Origin: a virus
Reading direction: 5' to 3' (one strand)
Length of the DNA stretch: 35,221 nucleotides
IMG/VR virus record: IMGVR_UViG_3300010354_015568
Coordinates: 1 to 35,221 of that record
Shown: positions 15,823-23,450 of the stretch, in pieces
How positions within the stretch are numbered: position 1 is the stretch's first letter
Layout: each line of letters opens with the position of its first letter
Notes under the pieces: generated by a model
What the model saw: only the letters and a program-made list of their open reading frames with translations
Databases searched by the model: none
Told to the model about the DNA's origin: nothing
Position numbers and translations under genes: made by a program

Positions 15823-17078
15823 TGCTCCAACCATGGAAATAAATTTCTCCAATTTGTGTTACGTCTACGATCAATTTCGTCTAAGTAAACCTTTAAATTT
15901 TTTATAGCTTCGGGATTTTTTGGTCTAGACATAATCTTTGCTGCTATTCCACGAAAGTGTTCTTTGATATTCTTTTGCTGATCATTATCCTCGGGCATTA
16001 CAGCTAATATTCTTTCAATGTCATCTTTGAACACCTCTGGTCCAAAGATATCAGGCTTCATATGACCAGGACTGGGCACACTGGTACAACTCCAATTGAT
16101 ATAATCCCATTTGAATCCTAAGTCTTTTTTAAGTTGATTCCAATAGTTAATCTTTTCAAAATACTCGGGCATTGTTTTAATTGATAATGCATTAACTGCG
16201 GCATTGATACACACGGTAATATCTTTGCTTAATATGTATTCCATATTGGCAGTATATTCGTCTAAGTCCAATCCCCAACGCACATATTCTTGTTGTGGCC
16301 CCCAACAATCTAAACTGCCGGTGATTTGTATTCTTTTTAGTTTACCGGATTCCTTCAATGACATCATGCGATCAATTGTACGAGCGAATCTTTTTGGTTC
16401 TACTTTTAAATTGGAAACTAAGTTTAAACATAATTCTGGACTAGGATGAGTTTCAAAAAAATCTAAACAAAGTTCTAATTCCTTTTGATAAAAAGGCTCA
16501 CCACCTAGCACATGAAAATACCTTAATTTACTGTGATGCTGGTCAAACCATATCCAAAACTCTGCCAACAGTTGGTCATAATTATTGGTCATTCTAGTAT
16601 CTTCGGGTAGTAGTTTTACCGCACCTGATTCAAATTTACCAAACTTACGATTTTCTTCTTCCCACTTACTGCTAAAATGCGGACCGCAATACAGACAACT
16701 CATATTACAAACATTAGTAAAATACATTTCCAATATTGTAGGAGTGACTTGGTTTAGACTAGGATCTTGATCTAGTTCTGTTGCATATTCATAATGCCCG
16801 TTAGTTAATTGATATTGTCTATCACTCATACCTCCGGCTTGTTCAATAGTTTGACAATATTGGCATCCTGCCTGGGGCCATTCACCACGTCGCATCATTT
16901 CTCTGCTTAAAATTTTACGTGGTGTATTATGAAAGTTATGAAACTCGCCTACCTTGAAGGTATCGTGGTCGCATCTATGACAACTGCTAGAACTAGCTAG
17001 GCTTAAAAATACAGTTGACCAAGACCATTTGAGCAAACACGCTGTATCGGACTTGATTGGAAAGGTTTTAGTATTCAT
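15816..17078 (-). CDS. radical SAM protein 6, N-terminal CxxC variant
   Basis: 420 aa from ATG 17078 (a TTG one codon earlier is less likely). Auxiliary Cys: C14 (ACLLKWSWSTVF), CHRC (33-36) instead of a CC pair, and CQYC (72-75). rSAM triad: CNMSCLYC (C124, C128, C131) followed by GPHFSSKWEEE, nearly the same as in rSAM 1 and 8. GGEP is at 192-195. Tail motif: EIDRRRNTNWRNLFPWLE. The start lies within the end of rSAM 7 (11-nt overlap), so the two are coupled. Intact. Confidence 0.85.
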   Translation of the reverse strand: MNTKTFPIKSDTACLLKWSWSTVFLSLASSSSCHRCDHDTFKVGEFHNFHNTPRKILSREMMRRGEWPQAGCQYCQTIEQAGGMSDRQYQLTNGHYEYATELDQDPSLNQVTPTILEMYFTNVCNMSCLYCGPHFSSKWEEENRKFGKFESGAVKLLPEDTRMTNNYDQLLAEFWIWFDQHHSKLRYFHVLGGEPFYQKELELCLDFFETHPSPELCLNLVSNLKVEPKRFARTIDRMMSLKESGKLKRIQITGSLDCWGPQQEYVRWGLDLDEYTANMEYILSKDITVCINAAVNALSIKTMPEYFEKINYWNQLKKDLGFKWDYINWSCTSVPSPGHMKPDIFGPEVFKDDIERILAVMPEDNDQQKNIKEHFRGIAAKIMSRPKNPEAIKNLKVYLDEIDRRRNTNWRNLFPWLEHQ

Positions 17079-18162
17079 CAAAAAATTGTCGATCTAAGTT
17101 GTATAGCCTATCCAAGCTTTTTTTCCAACTATTGTTTCTTATTTTATCTAACCTATTTAGATAATTAATCCAACTTAAATTGGGTTTTGTTGAGTTTGAT
17201 AAAGTATTTAATAGAATTTTTTTAGTTGTAGATTCTTCGGCCTGTTCAAGATTTATTATGATCTTTTCCGCTAGATGTGCAGGTGTGTTTTTCAAAGATA
17301 GTAATCCTTGGGTATCACTTTGAAAATTAAATTGAATTTTATGATCTAATGAAAAATTGTACAAATCTGTAAAATACATGATATTGTGTATACCAATATT
17401 TGCTCCTATGTTTACGTTTGTATGATCTAAATAGTGTTGCAGATTTTGTTTAACCTGATTCCAATTGGCTGGATATCTAATGTATTCAAATGGTTCGTCA
17501 ATGGCATCAATTGATGCAATAAGGGTTACTGAGGCAAATTTATCCCAAAGACTTATAACTTCGTCACTTAGTTTTAAAGTTGCATTGGTATTGTAAAGCA
17601 CGTGAATTTTTTTTGAATCTACGTTATTAGCAATATACTCTAATACTCTTGTATGATCTTTGGTTAACAATGGTTCCCCGCCATTGAAATAAATTTGTGA
17701 TACATTTTCTAAATCAAACTCAAAAAGTAAATTATTGTGTTTAGTGGGTTTTATTCTTAAACTAACATGGTGTCCCAATAATTTTTCATCTTCTATCCAT
17801 GCGCTGCTATAATAACTGCTACATGCTATACATTTCAAGTTACAAATGTTGTCACAGTTATACTGTAGCCATCTAAGATTGTTTTTGGTGCTAAAATTAT
17901 GGTCTCTATTGTGTGCCAGTTGCTGTAACCTTCTAGAGGTAGAATTGGCCAATTCGTCTTGAACGCATTGCGAACAACTTTCCGGCAAGACATTGGTTTC
18001 TAGATATTTTTTTCTTTGATTTTCTAAATAGCTATCGTTGAAATCAATTTTATCCAAAGGTGGACTTAATTTACTAACACAACAAAAACCCAATTCCACT
18101 TGATTAGCGTTAGTTTTTTGAATAAAAAGATTTTGAAATAGATCTGGACAATAATTTTTCAT
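17068..18162 (-). CDS. radical SAM protein 7, N-terminal SPASM/twitch-like cluster domain
   Basis: 364 aa. Auxiliary Cys: C5 (NYCPDLF), C27-C28 and CSQC (63-66). rSAM triad: CNLKCIAC (C107, C111, C114), with an extra C103 just before it. GGEP follows the strand VSQIYFN. Tail motif in weaker form: LDKIRNNSWKKSLDRLY. It starts 7 nt after a tiny GC-rich reading frame (18169-18258), a composition break described separately. No SD is evident. It overlaps rSAM 6. Confidence 0.85.
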   Translation of the reverse strand: MKNYCPDLFQNLFIQKTNANQVELGFCCVSKLSPPLDKIDFNDSYLENQRKKYLETNVLPESCSQCVQDELANSTSRRLQQLAHNRDHNFSTKNNLRWLQYNCDNICNLKCIACSSYYSSAWIEDEKLLGHHVSLRIKPTKHNNLLFEFDLENVSQIYFNGGEPLLTKDHTRVLEYIANNVDSKKIHVLYNTNATLKLSDEVISLWDKFASVTLIASIDAIDEPFEYIRYPANWNQVKQNLQHYLDHTNVNIGANIGIHNIMYFTDLYNFSLDHKIQFNFQSDTQGLLSLKNTPAHLAEKIIINLEQAEESTTKKILLNTLSNSTKPNLSWINYLNRLDKIRNNSWKKSLDRLYNLDRQFFDEY

Positions 18163-18168
18163 AAGTGC

Positions 18169-18258
18169 TCACTTCCAACTGCAGGGCACGACTCCTTTAG
18201 TTGACGCAGCAGCCGCGTACACCGGTCCTAAGGGTGTTCTTATTTTTTTGGTTCGCAA
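18169..18258 (-). other. GC-rich tract with a 29-codon reading frame of unknown meaning
   Basis: The 77 nt between the small TM-protein stop and rSAM 7 (18163-18239) are clearly richer in G and C than the surroundings. One frame is open from a TTG at 18258 to a TGA at 18169 and ends with GPVYAAAASTKGVVPCSWK. There is no good SD. It could be the 3' remnant of a lost gene, a short peptide (even a peptide substrate for the adjacent rSAM protein), or chance. I do not claim a functional gene. Confidence 0.25.
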
Positions 18259-18434
18259 CTACGTGTTCTTGTTGTTTTACCATTTTGGTCAATTTCTTCA
18301 CGCCATTCACTGCATACTTGAGTTTCTTGTTTAGATTTTTCAGGAAAATATTTTTCCATTGTGTAATTTGCGCCCATCCAACCCATTGCACTAAAGAATC
18401 CCCATACTATCATATATGGCAATTCACCTAACAT
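18240..18434 (-). CDS. small single-TM protein
   Basis: 64 aa. One hydrophobic segment near the N-terminus (about residues 5-24, containing YMIVWGFFSAMGWMGANY) followed by a charged domain with two Cys (QVCSEWREEIDQNGK and RSCEPKK). The two Cys outside the membrane segment could form a disulfide if the domain is periplasmic. It overlaps the alpha/beta hydrolase gene by 11 nt and probably forms a pair with it. Function unknown. Confidence 0.6.
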   Translation of the reverse strand: MLGELPYMIVWGFFSAMGWMGANYTMEKYFPEKSKQETQVCSEWREEIDQNGKTTRTRSCEPKK

Positions 18435-19005
18435 CGGATAGCCTCTCGCTTATAATTTTTATTACCCTATCACTAAGCACAACTTCATAGTGATTGTAAT
18501 CTAGTTCAATCAACTCCATTATGTCATCACGTACCATTTGACTGGCAATAGTTACCACGCCATCGTTTTTACCAGGTACCCATGGCGCACTTCCTTTAGT
18601 TGTAACTACATTAGTCCAGGGCGGCAATTTTTTGATATTTCTTGAATGTTTCATTGCATAAGAATTAGGACCAATGTCTTTCAATAATCTACTGTAAGGT
18701 AAAAAGTATTTTGCCACGTCGGCTATTTCAGCTCCACCGTAAGGGGTACTTAGAGTAACTGCTCCTACTACTTTATTTTGTAAAATGTCTGCTAGATGTA
18801 AGCAGTATATTCCGCCAAGACTGTGTGCAACAAAAAAAATATTTTCTTCTTCTATTAGAAGTTCTGTCATGACTTCTAGATTTTTTTCAAAACCATTTCT
18901 GCTGTCATAGTTGATAACTATGTCAGTTTCTTTACCTATACTTTGTCTTATGTAATTAAAACTTTCACTGGTTGCGCTAGCACCGTGAACATAAACTATT
19001 TTCAT
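18424..19005 (-). CDS. alpha/beta hydrolase (lipase/esterase-like)
   Basis: 193 aa from ATG 19005, chosen because it forms ATGA with the stop of rSAM 8 at 19002 and begins with the first strand MKIVYVHG, followed by the oxyanion region HGASATSESF. The nucleophile elbow is AHSLGG (S62), with plausible D148 (GKNDGVV) and H172 (YNHYEVV) completing a Ser-Asp-His triad in order. STPYGG after strand 6 is typical of lipases and esterases. No signal peptide, so it acts in the host cytoplasm unless exported by other means. Substrate unknown; possibly an ester, lipid or acyl group. Confidence 0.8.
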   Translation of the reverse strand: MKIVYVHGASATSESFNYIRQSIGKETDIVINYDSRNGFEKNLEVMTELLIEEENIFFVAHSLGGIYCLHLADILQNKVVGAVTLSTPYGGAEIADVAKYFLPYSRLLKDIGPNSYAMKHSRNIKKLPPWTNVVTTKGSAPWVPGKNDGVVTIASQMVRDDIMELIELDYNHYEVVLSDRVIKIISERLSDVR

Positions 19006-20156
19006 TCCAAATACTCCGGCCACAAGTCCACAAACTTGTATTTAAAATCAGGCCAATAAGTATTTTCTTGGTTTATATGCCAATCAACCAAGGGTTTACA
19101 ATCTTGTACTATATTATCAACTAGTCTAAGATTATTGGCCAAATCCTGCAAGAATTTTTTTTGTCTTGGCCAGGTAATGTATTGCACAGAGTTTTCTAAC
19201 TCACTTACGCTTTTTTCAATGAAACGATTTGGCAAAGCGGAAACCGATAAAATTTGTGGATATGTTAATTCATTCCATCTTGGTTGTGGAAAATTGTTCT
19301 CAAAAAAATATTTGTTTACGTGTGATAAATTCAAACAGTTGTAAACATTGTACTGTCCAGTTATACCTATCAGATGACCCGGTTTGTCTTTGATTGCATT
19401 TTGAATATATCTGATATTTTTTGTAACAAGATCCCAACTGCTACCATGTCTTACATATTCGAACTTTTCTTCTATTGTTTCGAAACTCACATCCCAAATA
19501 ACTTTATTTTTTTCAAATAATTTTTTAACAATTTTATTGTTTTCAAGCGGAACGCTGAGGTTGGTGATTACATTGATATGTACGTTCGGGTCAATTACAT
19601 CTAACAGCAGTTCATTTTCTTTTTGTAGCAAGGGTTCGCCACCCAGTAGTGCCAAATTTTTCAATGTGGATTTGTTAGCATCAATAAAACTTAAAATATC
19701 TTGCATTGTGTTTGAATAGTCTATTCTTTCTTGCGGCATTTTTCTCAATGCCGCCCATTGACTGCTTGCATCGTGACCACAATAAACACAACTTAAATTG
19801 CAAGTGTTAGACCATCTGATATCTAAATTTTGTAAATGTGTATCATTTACATTTTCAAGTTCTATGGGTTGATTTTGTGCAATATCATTATACCAATCTC
19901 TTTCACTCGAGTCACTGTGTTTTTCTTGGTTTACACAGATTTCACAATTTTTATGATATTGATTTTCAATGATAGATTGTTTTATTTTTGTAATTGTTGG
20001 AGAATTTAATACATCTTTGATTGGAGTTTTTCTTAGATCTCCTAGGGGGATCTTTCCTGCACAGCAAAGTTTATAACCACCTTGTGGATTGATGTGCAGA
20101 TTAGTCCATGGAGCGTAACAAAAATTACGCCCAATATCGCGAGATAATTTTATCAT
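19002..20156 (-). CDS. radical SAM protein 8, N-terminal SPASM/twitch-like cluster domain
   Basis: 384 aa. Auxiliary Cys: C13 (NFCYAPWTN), C31-C32 (after PQGGYKL) and CEIC (71-74). rSAM triad: CNLSCVYC (C119, C123, C126), then GHDASSQWAAL. GGEP follows NLALL. The C-terminus (FVDLWPEYLE) is a shortened form of the array tail. It follows the Dps gene by 20 nt and overlaps the hydrolase start as ATGA, so Dps, rSAM 8 and hydrolase may be one translation unit. Intact; substrate unknown. Confidence 0.85.
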   Translation of the reverse strand: MIKLSRDIGRNFCYAPWTNLHINPQGGYKLCCAGKIPLGDLRKTPIKDVLNSPTITKIKQSIIENQYHKNCEICVNQEKHSDSSERDWYNDIAQNQPIELENVNDTHLQNLDIRWSNTCNLSCVYCGHDASSQWAALRKMPQERIDYSNTMQDILSFIDANKSTLKNLALLGGEPLLQKENELLLDVIDPNVHINVITNLSVPLENNKIVKKLFEKNKVIWDVSFETIEEKFEYVRHGSSWDLVTKNIRYIQNAIKDKPGHLIGITGQYNVYNCLNLSHVNKYFFENNFPQPRWNELTYPQILSVSALPNRFIEKSVSELENSVQYITWPRQKKFLQDLANNLRLVDNIVQDCKPLVDWHINQENTYWPDFKYKFVDLWPEYLE

Positions 20157-20176
20157 ATGATTGCTTGTGTAAAACT

Positions 20177-20611
20177 TTATTTAAGCGTAGATCTTAGCAT
20201 CCAAGAATGTTTGGCATGAGCGTCTTGTCTGCTGGCCAAAAAGTCACTGAGTCCGTGCAAGCCTAATTCTTCAGCCGCTCTAAAAACTATACGAAACATT
20301 TCTTCCATGCGTTCGCTGTCTTGTAGCAGTTCTGCTAGCATAGCTTCAGCAGGCAAAACTTCGGTCTCGTCGTCAATTTGACTAAGCACGTTAAATCTCG
20401 AGAATGAGCCTGGTGTGTAGGCACCGGTGGCACGAATTTCCTCGGCAAACGTATCAATACTGCCATATACTTCTTCGTATATTTTACCAAATAATTCGTG
20501 TAATTGCGGAAAGCCAGGACCTTCCACATTCCAGTGAAAATAGTGAGCTTTTAGGTAAAAAGCGTATTCACTGGCAAATGCTATTTTTAGAGCTTGGTGT
20601 AATGATTCCAT
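20177..20611 (-). CDS. Dps-family ferritin-like DNA-protection protein
   Basis: 144 aa, single ferritin-type four-helix domain. The intersubunit ferroxidase ligands of Dps are conserved at exact spacing: H26 (FHWN), H38 (LHEL), D53 and E57 (SIDTFAEEIR), matching the 12, 27 and 31 residue offsets of E. coli H51, H63, D78 and E82. The equivalent of E. coli D67 is Gly (G42). The family oxidises and stores iron, and some members bind DNA; the phage protein could protect replicating DNA from peroxide. The start has no SD, and a GATAAATA box places a late transcription start at or near the A of the ATG. Confidence 0.88.
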   Translation of the reverse strand: MESLHQALKIAFASEYAFYLKAHYFHWNVEGPGFPQLHELFGKIYEEVYGSIDTFAEEIRATGAYTPGSFSRFNVLSQIDDETEVLPAEAMLAELLQDSERMEEMFRIVFRAAEELGLHGLSDFLASRQDAHAKHSWMLRSTLK

Positions 20612-20616
20612 AGCAG

Positions 20617-20624
20617 TATTTATC
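20617..20624 (-). promoter_or_regulatory. late-promoter-like GATAAATACT box before dps
   Basis: Minus strand GATAAATA followed by CTGCT and the ATG at 20611. The core ATAAATACT equals that of the T4 late consensus. It overlaps the stop codon of the 49-aa upstream gene. Placing +1 as in T4 puts it on the A of the start codon. Confidence 0.4.
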
Positions 20625-20769
20625 TGCCTTGACCTCTATTGGGCTTGAAGCTGCGGCGATAACTCTTGTTCATTGAACTGGTCTTTGGACGTAATCCGCC
20701 AATGTGTGTGCGCTTTACTACATGATCGATTGCTGGTTTACCAGATGCGGTTCCTTTTGCTTTGGCCAT
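20620..20769 (-). CDS. 49-aa very basic phage protein
   Basis: A short gene with a strong ribosome site (AAGGAGAGTAAA before ATG). The product starts MAKAKGTASGKPAIDH and ends with SYRRSFKPNRGQGR. It has many Lys and Arg residues and no hydrophobic core, suggesting a disordered nucleic-acid- or virion-binding protein. HIGGLRPKTSSMNKSYRRS in the middle looks conserved, from memory, in related phages. It lies between the 227-aa unknown and Dps in the same direction. Function unknown. Confidence 0.75.
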   Translation of the reverse strand: MAKAKGTASGKPAIDHVVKRTHIGGLRPKTSSMNKSYRRSFKPNRGQGR

Positions 20770-20786
20770 TTTACTCTCCTTGAAAA

Positions 20787-21470
20787 TTATTTAAATTTTT
20801 TATCTTTTCCGTAATGTTCGTGATCACTGTTTGAGTTTTCATACATTACAGTATCTGTGTCCCCCAAACGCCATTTGGGATTTTGCTCTACTACATATTT
20901 GCGTGTGCAAACTTTGAAATCTGGAAACTTCATATCCTTAGGATTACTAGCAGCATCAAAGAACAAACAACGATTGTTGGGCTGTGCTGCATATTGTCCA
21001 TTATCTAGTTCTATAAAGTTAAAACTTTTGTGATCTTCCGGCCATTCACTATATCCGGTATCAATTATATTATGATCTGGGTGTGCGTTATCTACAGTAA
21101 ACAGGTAGTTTCCTGAATACATTTGTTTGTCCTTGGCATAGAATTGGCAACTTAAATTTTTTAGAAAAGCCTTTTGAATTATGGAAATATCATAATCAAA
21201 GCAGTCCCATATCTGTAGTGTGTCTAAAGGTAAAAATTTCGAGACGTCAAGATTTTCTGTGCGTGACACAAACGCATGTAAAGGTAGCTTGTCATAAAGT
21301 GCGCCATAGTTGGGTAAGTAAGCCTCTATTCTAAATGCCTGTCCTCTAATACTTTTTATAGTGATCCAGATACAGGGTTCGTATTCTCCGTGACCCCGTT
21401 CGAAGTCATAAAGAAATTCTCGCCTGATGTACGAGTGTACTGGTGGTAGGTTAGCTACTAAAAAACTCAT
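20787..21470 (-). CDS. conserved hypothetical phage protein
   Basis: 227 aa, soluble, rich in aromatic residues and beta strands. Distinct stretches: MSFLVANLPPVHSYIRREFL at the start, CIWITIKSIRGQAF, YLPNYGALYDKLPLHAFV, LQIWDCFDYD, SFNFIELDNGQYAAQPNNR and FPDFKVCTRKYV near the end. I recall homologues in other marine T4-type phages with no known role. It follows the basic protein 21483-22055 by 12 nt. The Asn/Gln/Tyr-rich C-terminal half could be a virion component, but that is a guess. Confidence 0.72.
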   Translation of the reverse strand: MSFLVANLPPVHSYIRREFLYDFERGHGEYEPCIWITIKSIRGQAFRIEAYLPNYGALYDKLPLHAFVSRTENLDVSKFLPLDTLQIWDCFDYDISIIQKAFLKNLSCQFYAKDKQMYSGNYLFTVDNAHPDHNIIDTGYSEWPEDHKSFNFIELDNGQYAAQPNNRCLFFDAASNPKDMKFPDFKVCTRKYVVEQNPKWRLGDTDTVMYENSNSDHEHYGKDKKFK

Positions 21471-21482
21471 TGATTGAATACA

Positions 21483-22055
21483 TTATCGTTGATCTTGATC
21501 TTGTTGCATTCTTCTTATAATGCTTTGATTCTGTCTATTTGGATCAAGATAATTTTTAATTTCTTGATCTGCCAGGGCCTTTGGGTCTTGAAGCAATTTT
21601 CCTGCTGTAAAAATATTTCCTAACAAATTTAAACCTTTTTTCAAATTACTAGGCTGTTGTTGATCCTGTGGTTCTAGCTCAGGGATACCTTGTTCTTTCA
21701 TTCCTCTGGTTTTTGTTGCTACATTCTTGGCAGGACCGCGACGTTCAGGATTGGGATCCTCCCTACGCTTTTTAGCCGCTGAACTGGCACGACCTTTTTT
21801 GCCCAGGCTGTGTGCTTTACTAGCAGGTAGACATTTTGGTTTACCTTCGCCGCTGTCTCTACCACCGCACTCGCCTCTAATTTTTCCGTCAGGACCAAAA
21901 CGAACCCATTTTTCTTTGAACCACTTGCGTAAATCTTCTTCTAGTTCTTGCTCGCTCATCCGGACACAGTTGGGCACCCGACGGTCACCTTTTTTCTTCA
22001 TGCCTCTTTGTTGATAGCCCGACCAGCAGGATTCTAGAATTTCTCTATATCTCAT
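21483..22055 (-). CDS. putative internal virion protein with capsid-targeting-like N-terminus
   Basis: 190 aa, strongly basic. The N-terminus MRYREILE-SCW has an I-x-E site after 8 residues, as in T4 capsid-targeting sequences cut by the prohead protease. GMKKKGDRRVPNC follows. A Gly/Cys/Lys-rich domain, KWVRFGPDGKIRGECGG through CLPASKAHSLGKKGRA, is a module I recall in other marine phage proteins. RRREDPNPERRGPAKNVATK-like charged sequence suggests DNA binding. Its ATG overlaps the preceding stop as ATGA (22052-22055). Confidence 0.65.
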   Translation of the reverse strand: MRYREILESCWSGYQQRGMKKKGDRRVPNCVRMSEQELEEDLRKWFKEKWVRFGPDGKIRGECGGRDSGEGKPKCLPASKAHSLGKKGRASSAAKKRREDPNPERRGPAKNVATKTRGMKEQGIPELEPQDQQQPSNLKKGLNLLGNIFTAGKLLQDPKALADQEIKNYLDPNRQNQSIIRRMQQDQDQR

Positions 22056-22945
22056 TTTTTACTCTTGTTGCCCCAGTTCTTGGCACCTTTTTTACGACAG
22101 CGAACCAATGCACCTGATGCATAGGCTGACGGCCATACCTTGTAACGACTTTTTACTTTGTGATAGCAGGCATCTTGTTTTTCTGCTAGCATTTGATTGT
22201 TGTAAGCAGGACCTCCGCACTCGGGACATAATGTTGCAGCTTCGGTTACAATGTCATAACCTGCACGAGTCATTTCTTCTAGATATCGCTCGACATCTTC
22301 GTTAGTTACTATTCGAGCAGTGCCTACCATCTGGTCCTTGGGTTCAATTGGCTTTTTATTTTTTTCTTGTTCTTTGCGTTTCTTGTCTGCTAGATCTGCT
22401 ACGCTACCTTTGCGTGGCTTCTTGGCACCGTATGAGAATGGTCCTGCTTCCGCCACACCTTGCTCATTCATTAATGAACCTGATATGTACCAAGACAAGT
22501 TATCACCTTGATCTCGTACATCAAGAACATTTACATTGTATCCTCTATCGTTAAGATATGCTTCTGCTTGTTGTGCAAGGAAGATTCGAGCACGCTCACC
22601 TTGGGTACCAATGTTACCCATTTCGTGACTAAGATCAAACTCGTACCAGTCTTCACCGACTATGTCTGCCAGGTCATCATCCGAATACCAACGACCATTA
22701 TTGCCATCACCTGGTGCGAATTCTTGTAAATTGCCTTCCGACACCCGGTATTTCTTTTTAATTTCTGCTTGTGCCGCAATACGCTTGGCATCATCCTCAA
22801 TGTCATAGGATGCTTTTAATTCTTTATAATAGTCAGGATCAGGCAAACCAGATTTTTTTCTTAGTTCTTGATGACGACGGTGTAGCCGGTCTTGCATAGA
22901 GCCTTCCGTTATTTTTTTATTCTTAAAAAGATCGTTAACGAACAT
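22052..22945 (-). CDS. putative internal virion protein with capsid-targeting-like N-terminus
   Basis: 297 aa. It starts MFVNDLFKNKKITE-G, giving I-T-E at residues 12-14, and has further L/I-x-E sites (e.g. NLQEF). The middle is charged and acidic. The C-terminal third contains CPECGG and a basic module, CYHKVKSRYKVWPSAYASG then ALVRCRKKGAKNWG, which I recall as a recurrent ending of marine phage proteins. It could be packaged with the DNA and processed, like T4 internal proteins. No enzymatic motif. It is translated between two similar proteins. Confidence 0.65.
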   Translation of the reverse strand: MFVNDLFKNKKITEGSMQDRLHRRHQELRKKSGLPDPDYYKELKASYDIEDDAKRIAAQAEIKKKYRVSEGNLQEFAPGDGNNGRWYSDDDLADIVGEDWYEFDLSHEMGNIGTQGERARIFLAQQAEAYLNDRGYNVNVLDVRDQGDNLSWYISGSLMNEQGVAEAGPFSYGAKKPRKGSVADLADKKRKEQEKNKKPIEPKDQMVGTARIVTNEDVERYLEEMTRAGYDIVTEAATLCPECGGPAYNNQMLAEKQDACYHKVKSRYKVWPSAYASGALVRCRKKGAKNWGNKSKK

Positions 22946-22946
22946 A

Positions 22947-23450
22947 TTAAATCGCCTGTTGTCTTAGTGCTGCTATCTGAGATGCTAGCCCTTTTACTTG
23001 TGATTGTATACCAATTTTTTGTGCTTGTATATCTCGTAGTGCTGCTGCTTTTTCTGCAGGACTTGCTCCTTGAGGCATCGATCTGTTTAGTGTTGACAAT
23101 TGAGCTCGTGCTACTTTGAGTTCATTTGTTAGACCGGCCAGTTGAGCCATTGTATTTTGTTTTCCTGCAACTTTTTCTTGTGACTGCATCACTCTATCTG
23201 CATTTGTAATGCCACTGTCGTTGCCAATTGCAGATCCTTGGGCTCCATATTCAGCTAGCCAATTTGAATAGGCTTGTTGAATTTCCTCTTCTACACTTTC
23301 AGCTGCGCCGCCATCACCAACCATACGACTTCTAGACTTCTTGGCACTGTCTTTGCCTTTCCAGTAGCCCGGCCAACTTGGACCAGTTGGATTGCGTTCA
23401 GCAGCCGACATAGCATCCATTTTTTCCAACAGATTTTTAATATCGCTCAT
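22947..23450 (-). CDS. putative internal virion protein, coiled-coil
   Basis: 167 aa. Starts MSDIKNLLE-K, with L-L-E at 7-9. A Gly/Pro/Trp stretch (NPTGPSWPGYWKGKDSAKK) is followed by a helical C-terminal half with long coiled-coil repeats (LTNELKVARAQLSTLNR and a second Gln/Ala-rich helix). Its start overlaps the previous stop as TGATG at 23450. No homologous function known to me; grouping with the neighbouring internal-protein candidates rests on the N-terminus and the operon. Confidence 0.62.
   Translation of the reverse strand: MSDIKNLLEKMDAMSAAERNPTGPSWPGYWKGKDSAKKSRSRMVGDGGAAESVEEEIQQAYSNWLAEYGAQGSAIGNDSGITNADRVMQSQEKVAGKQNTMAQLAGLTNELKVARAQLSTLNRSMPQGASPAEKAAALRDIQAQKIGIQSQVKGLASQIAALRQQAI

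Noticed and set aside
18219-18250. Terminator-like hairpin ACACC/GGTGT followed by a T-run on the plus strand
   Set aside because: No plus-strand gene lies upstream within reach, the stem is only 5 bp, and on the minus strand the T-run is on the wrong side.
565-20156. One of the rSAM proteins as QueE of a preQ0 pathway
   Set aside because: QueE is about 210-240 aa without an N-terminal Cys module. All eight here are 333-427 aa with an auxiliary cluster domain and no QueE-like features I could see.
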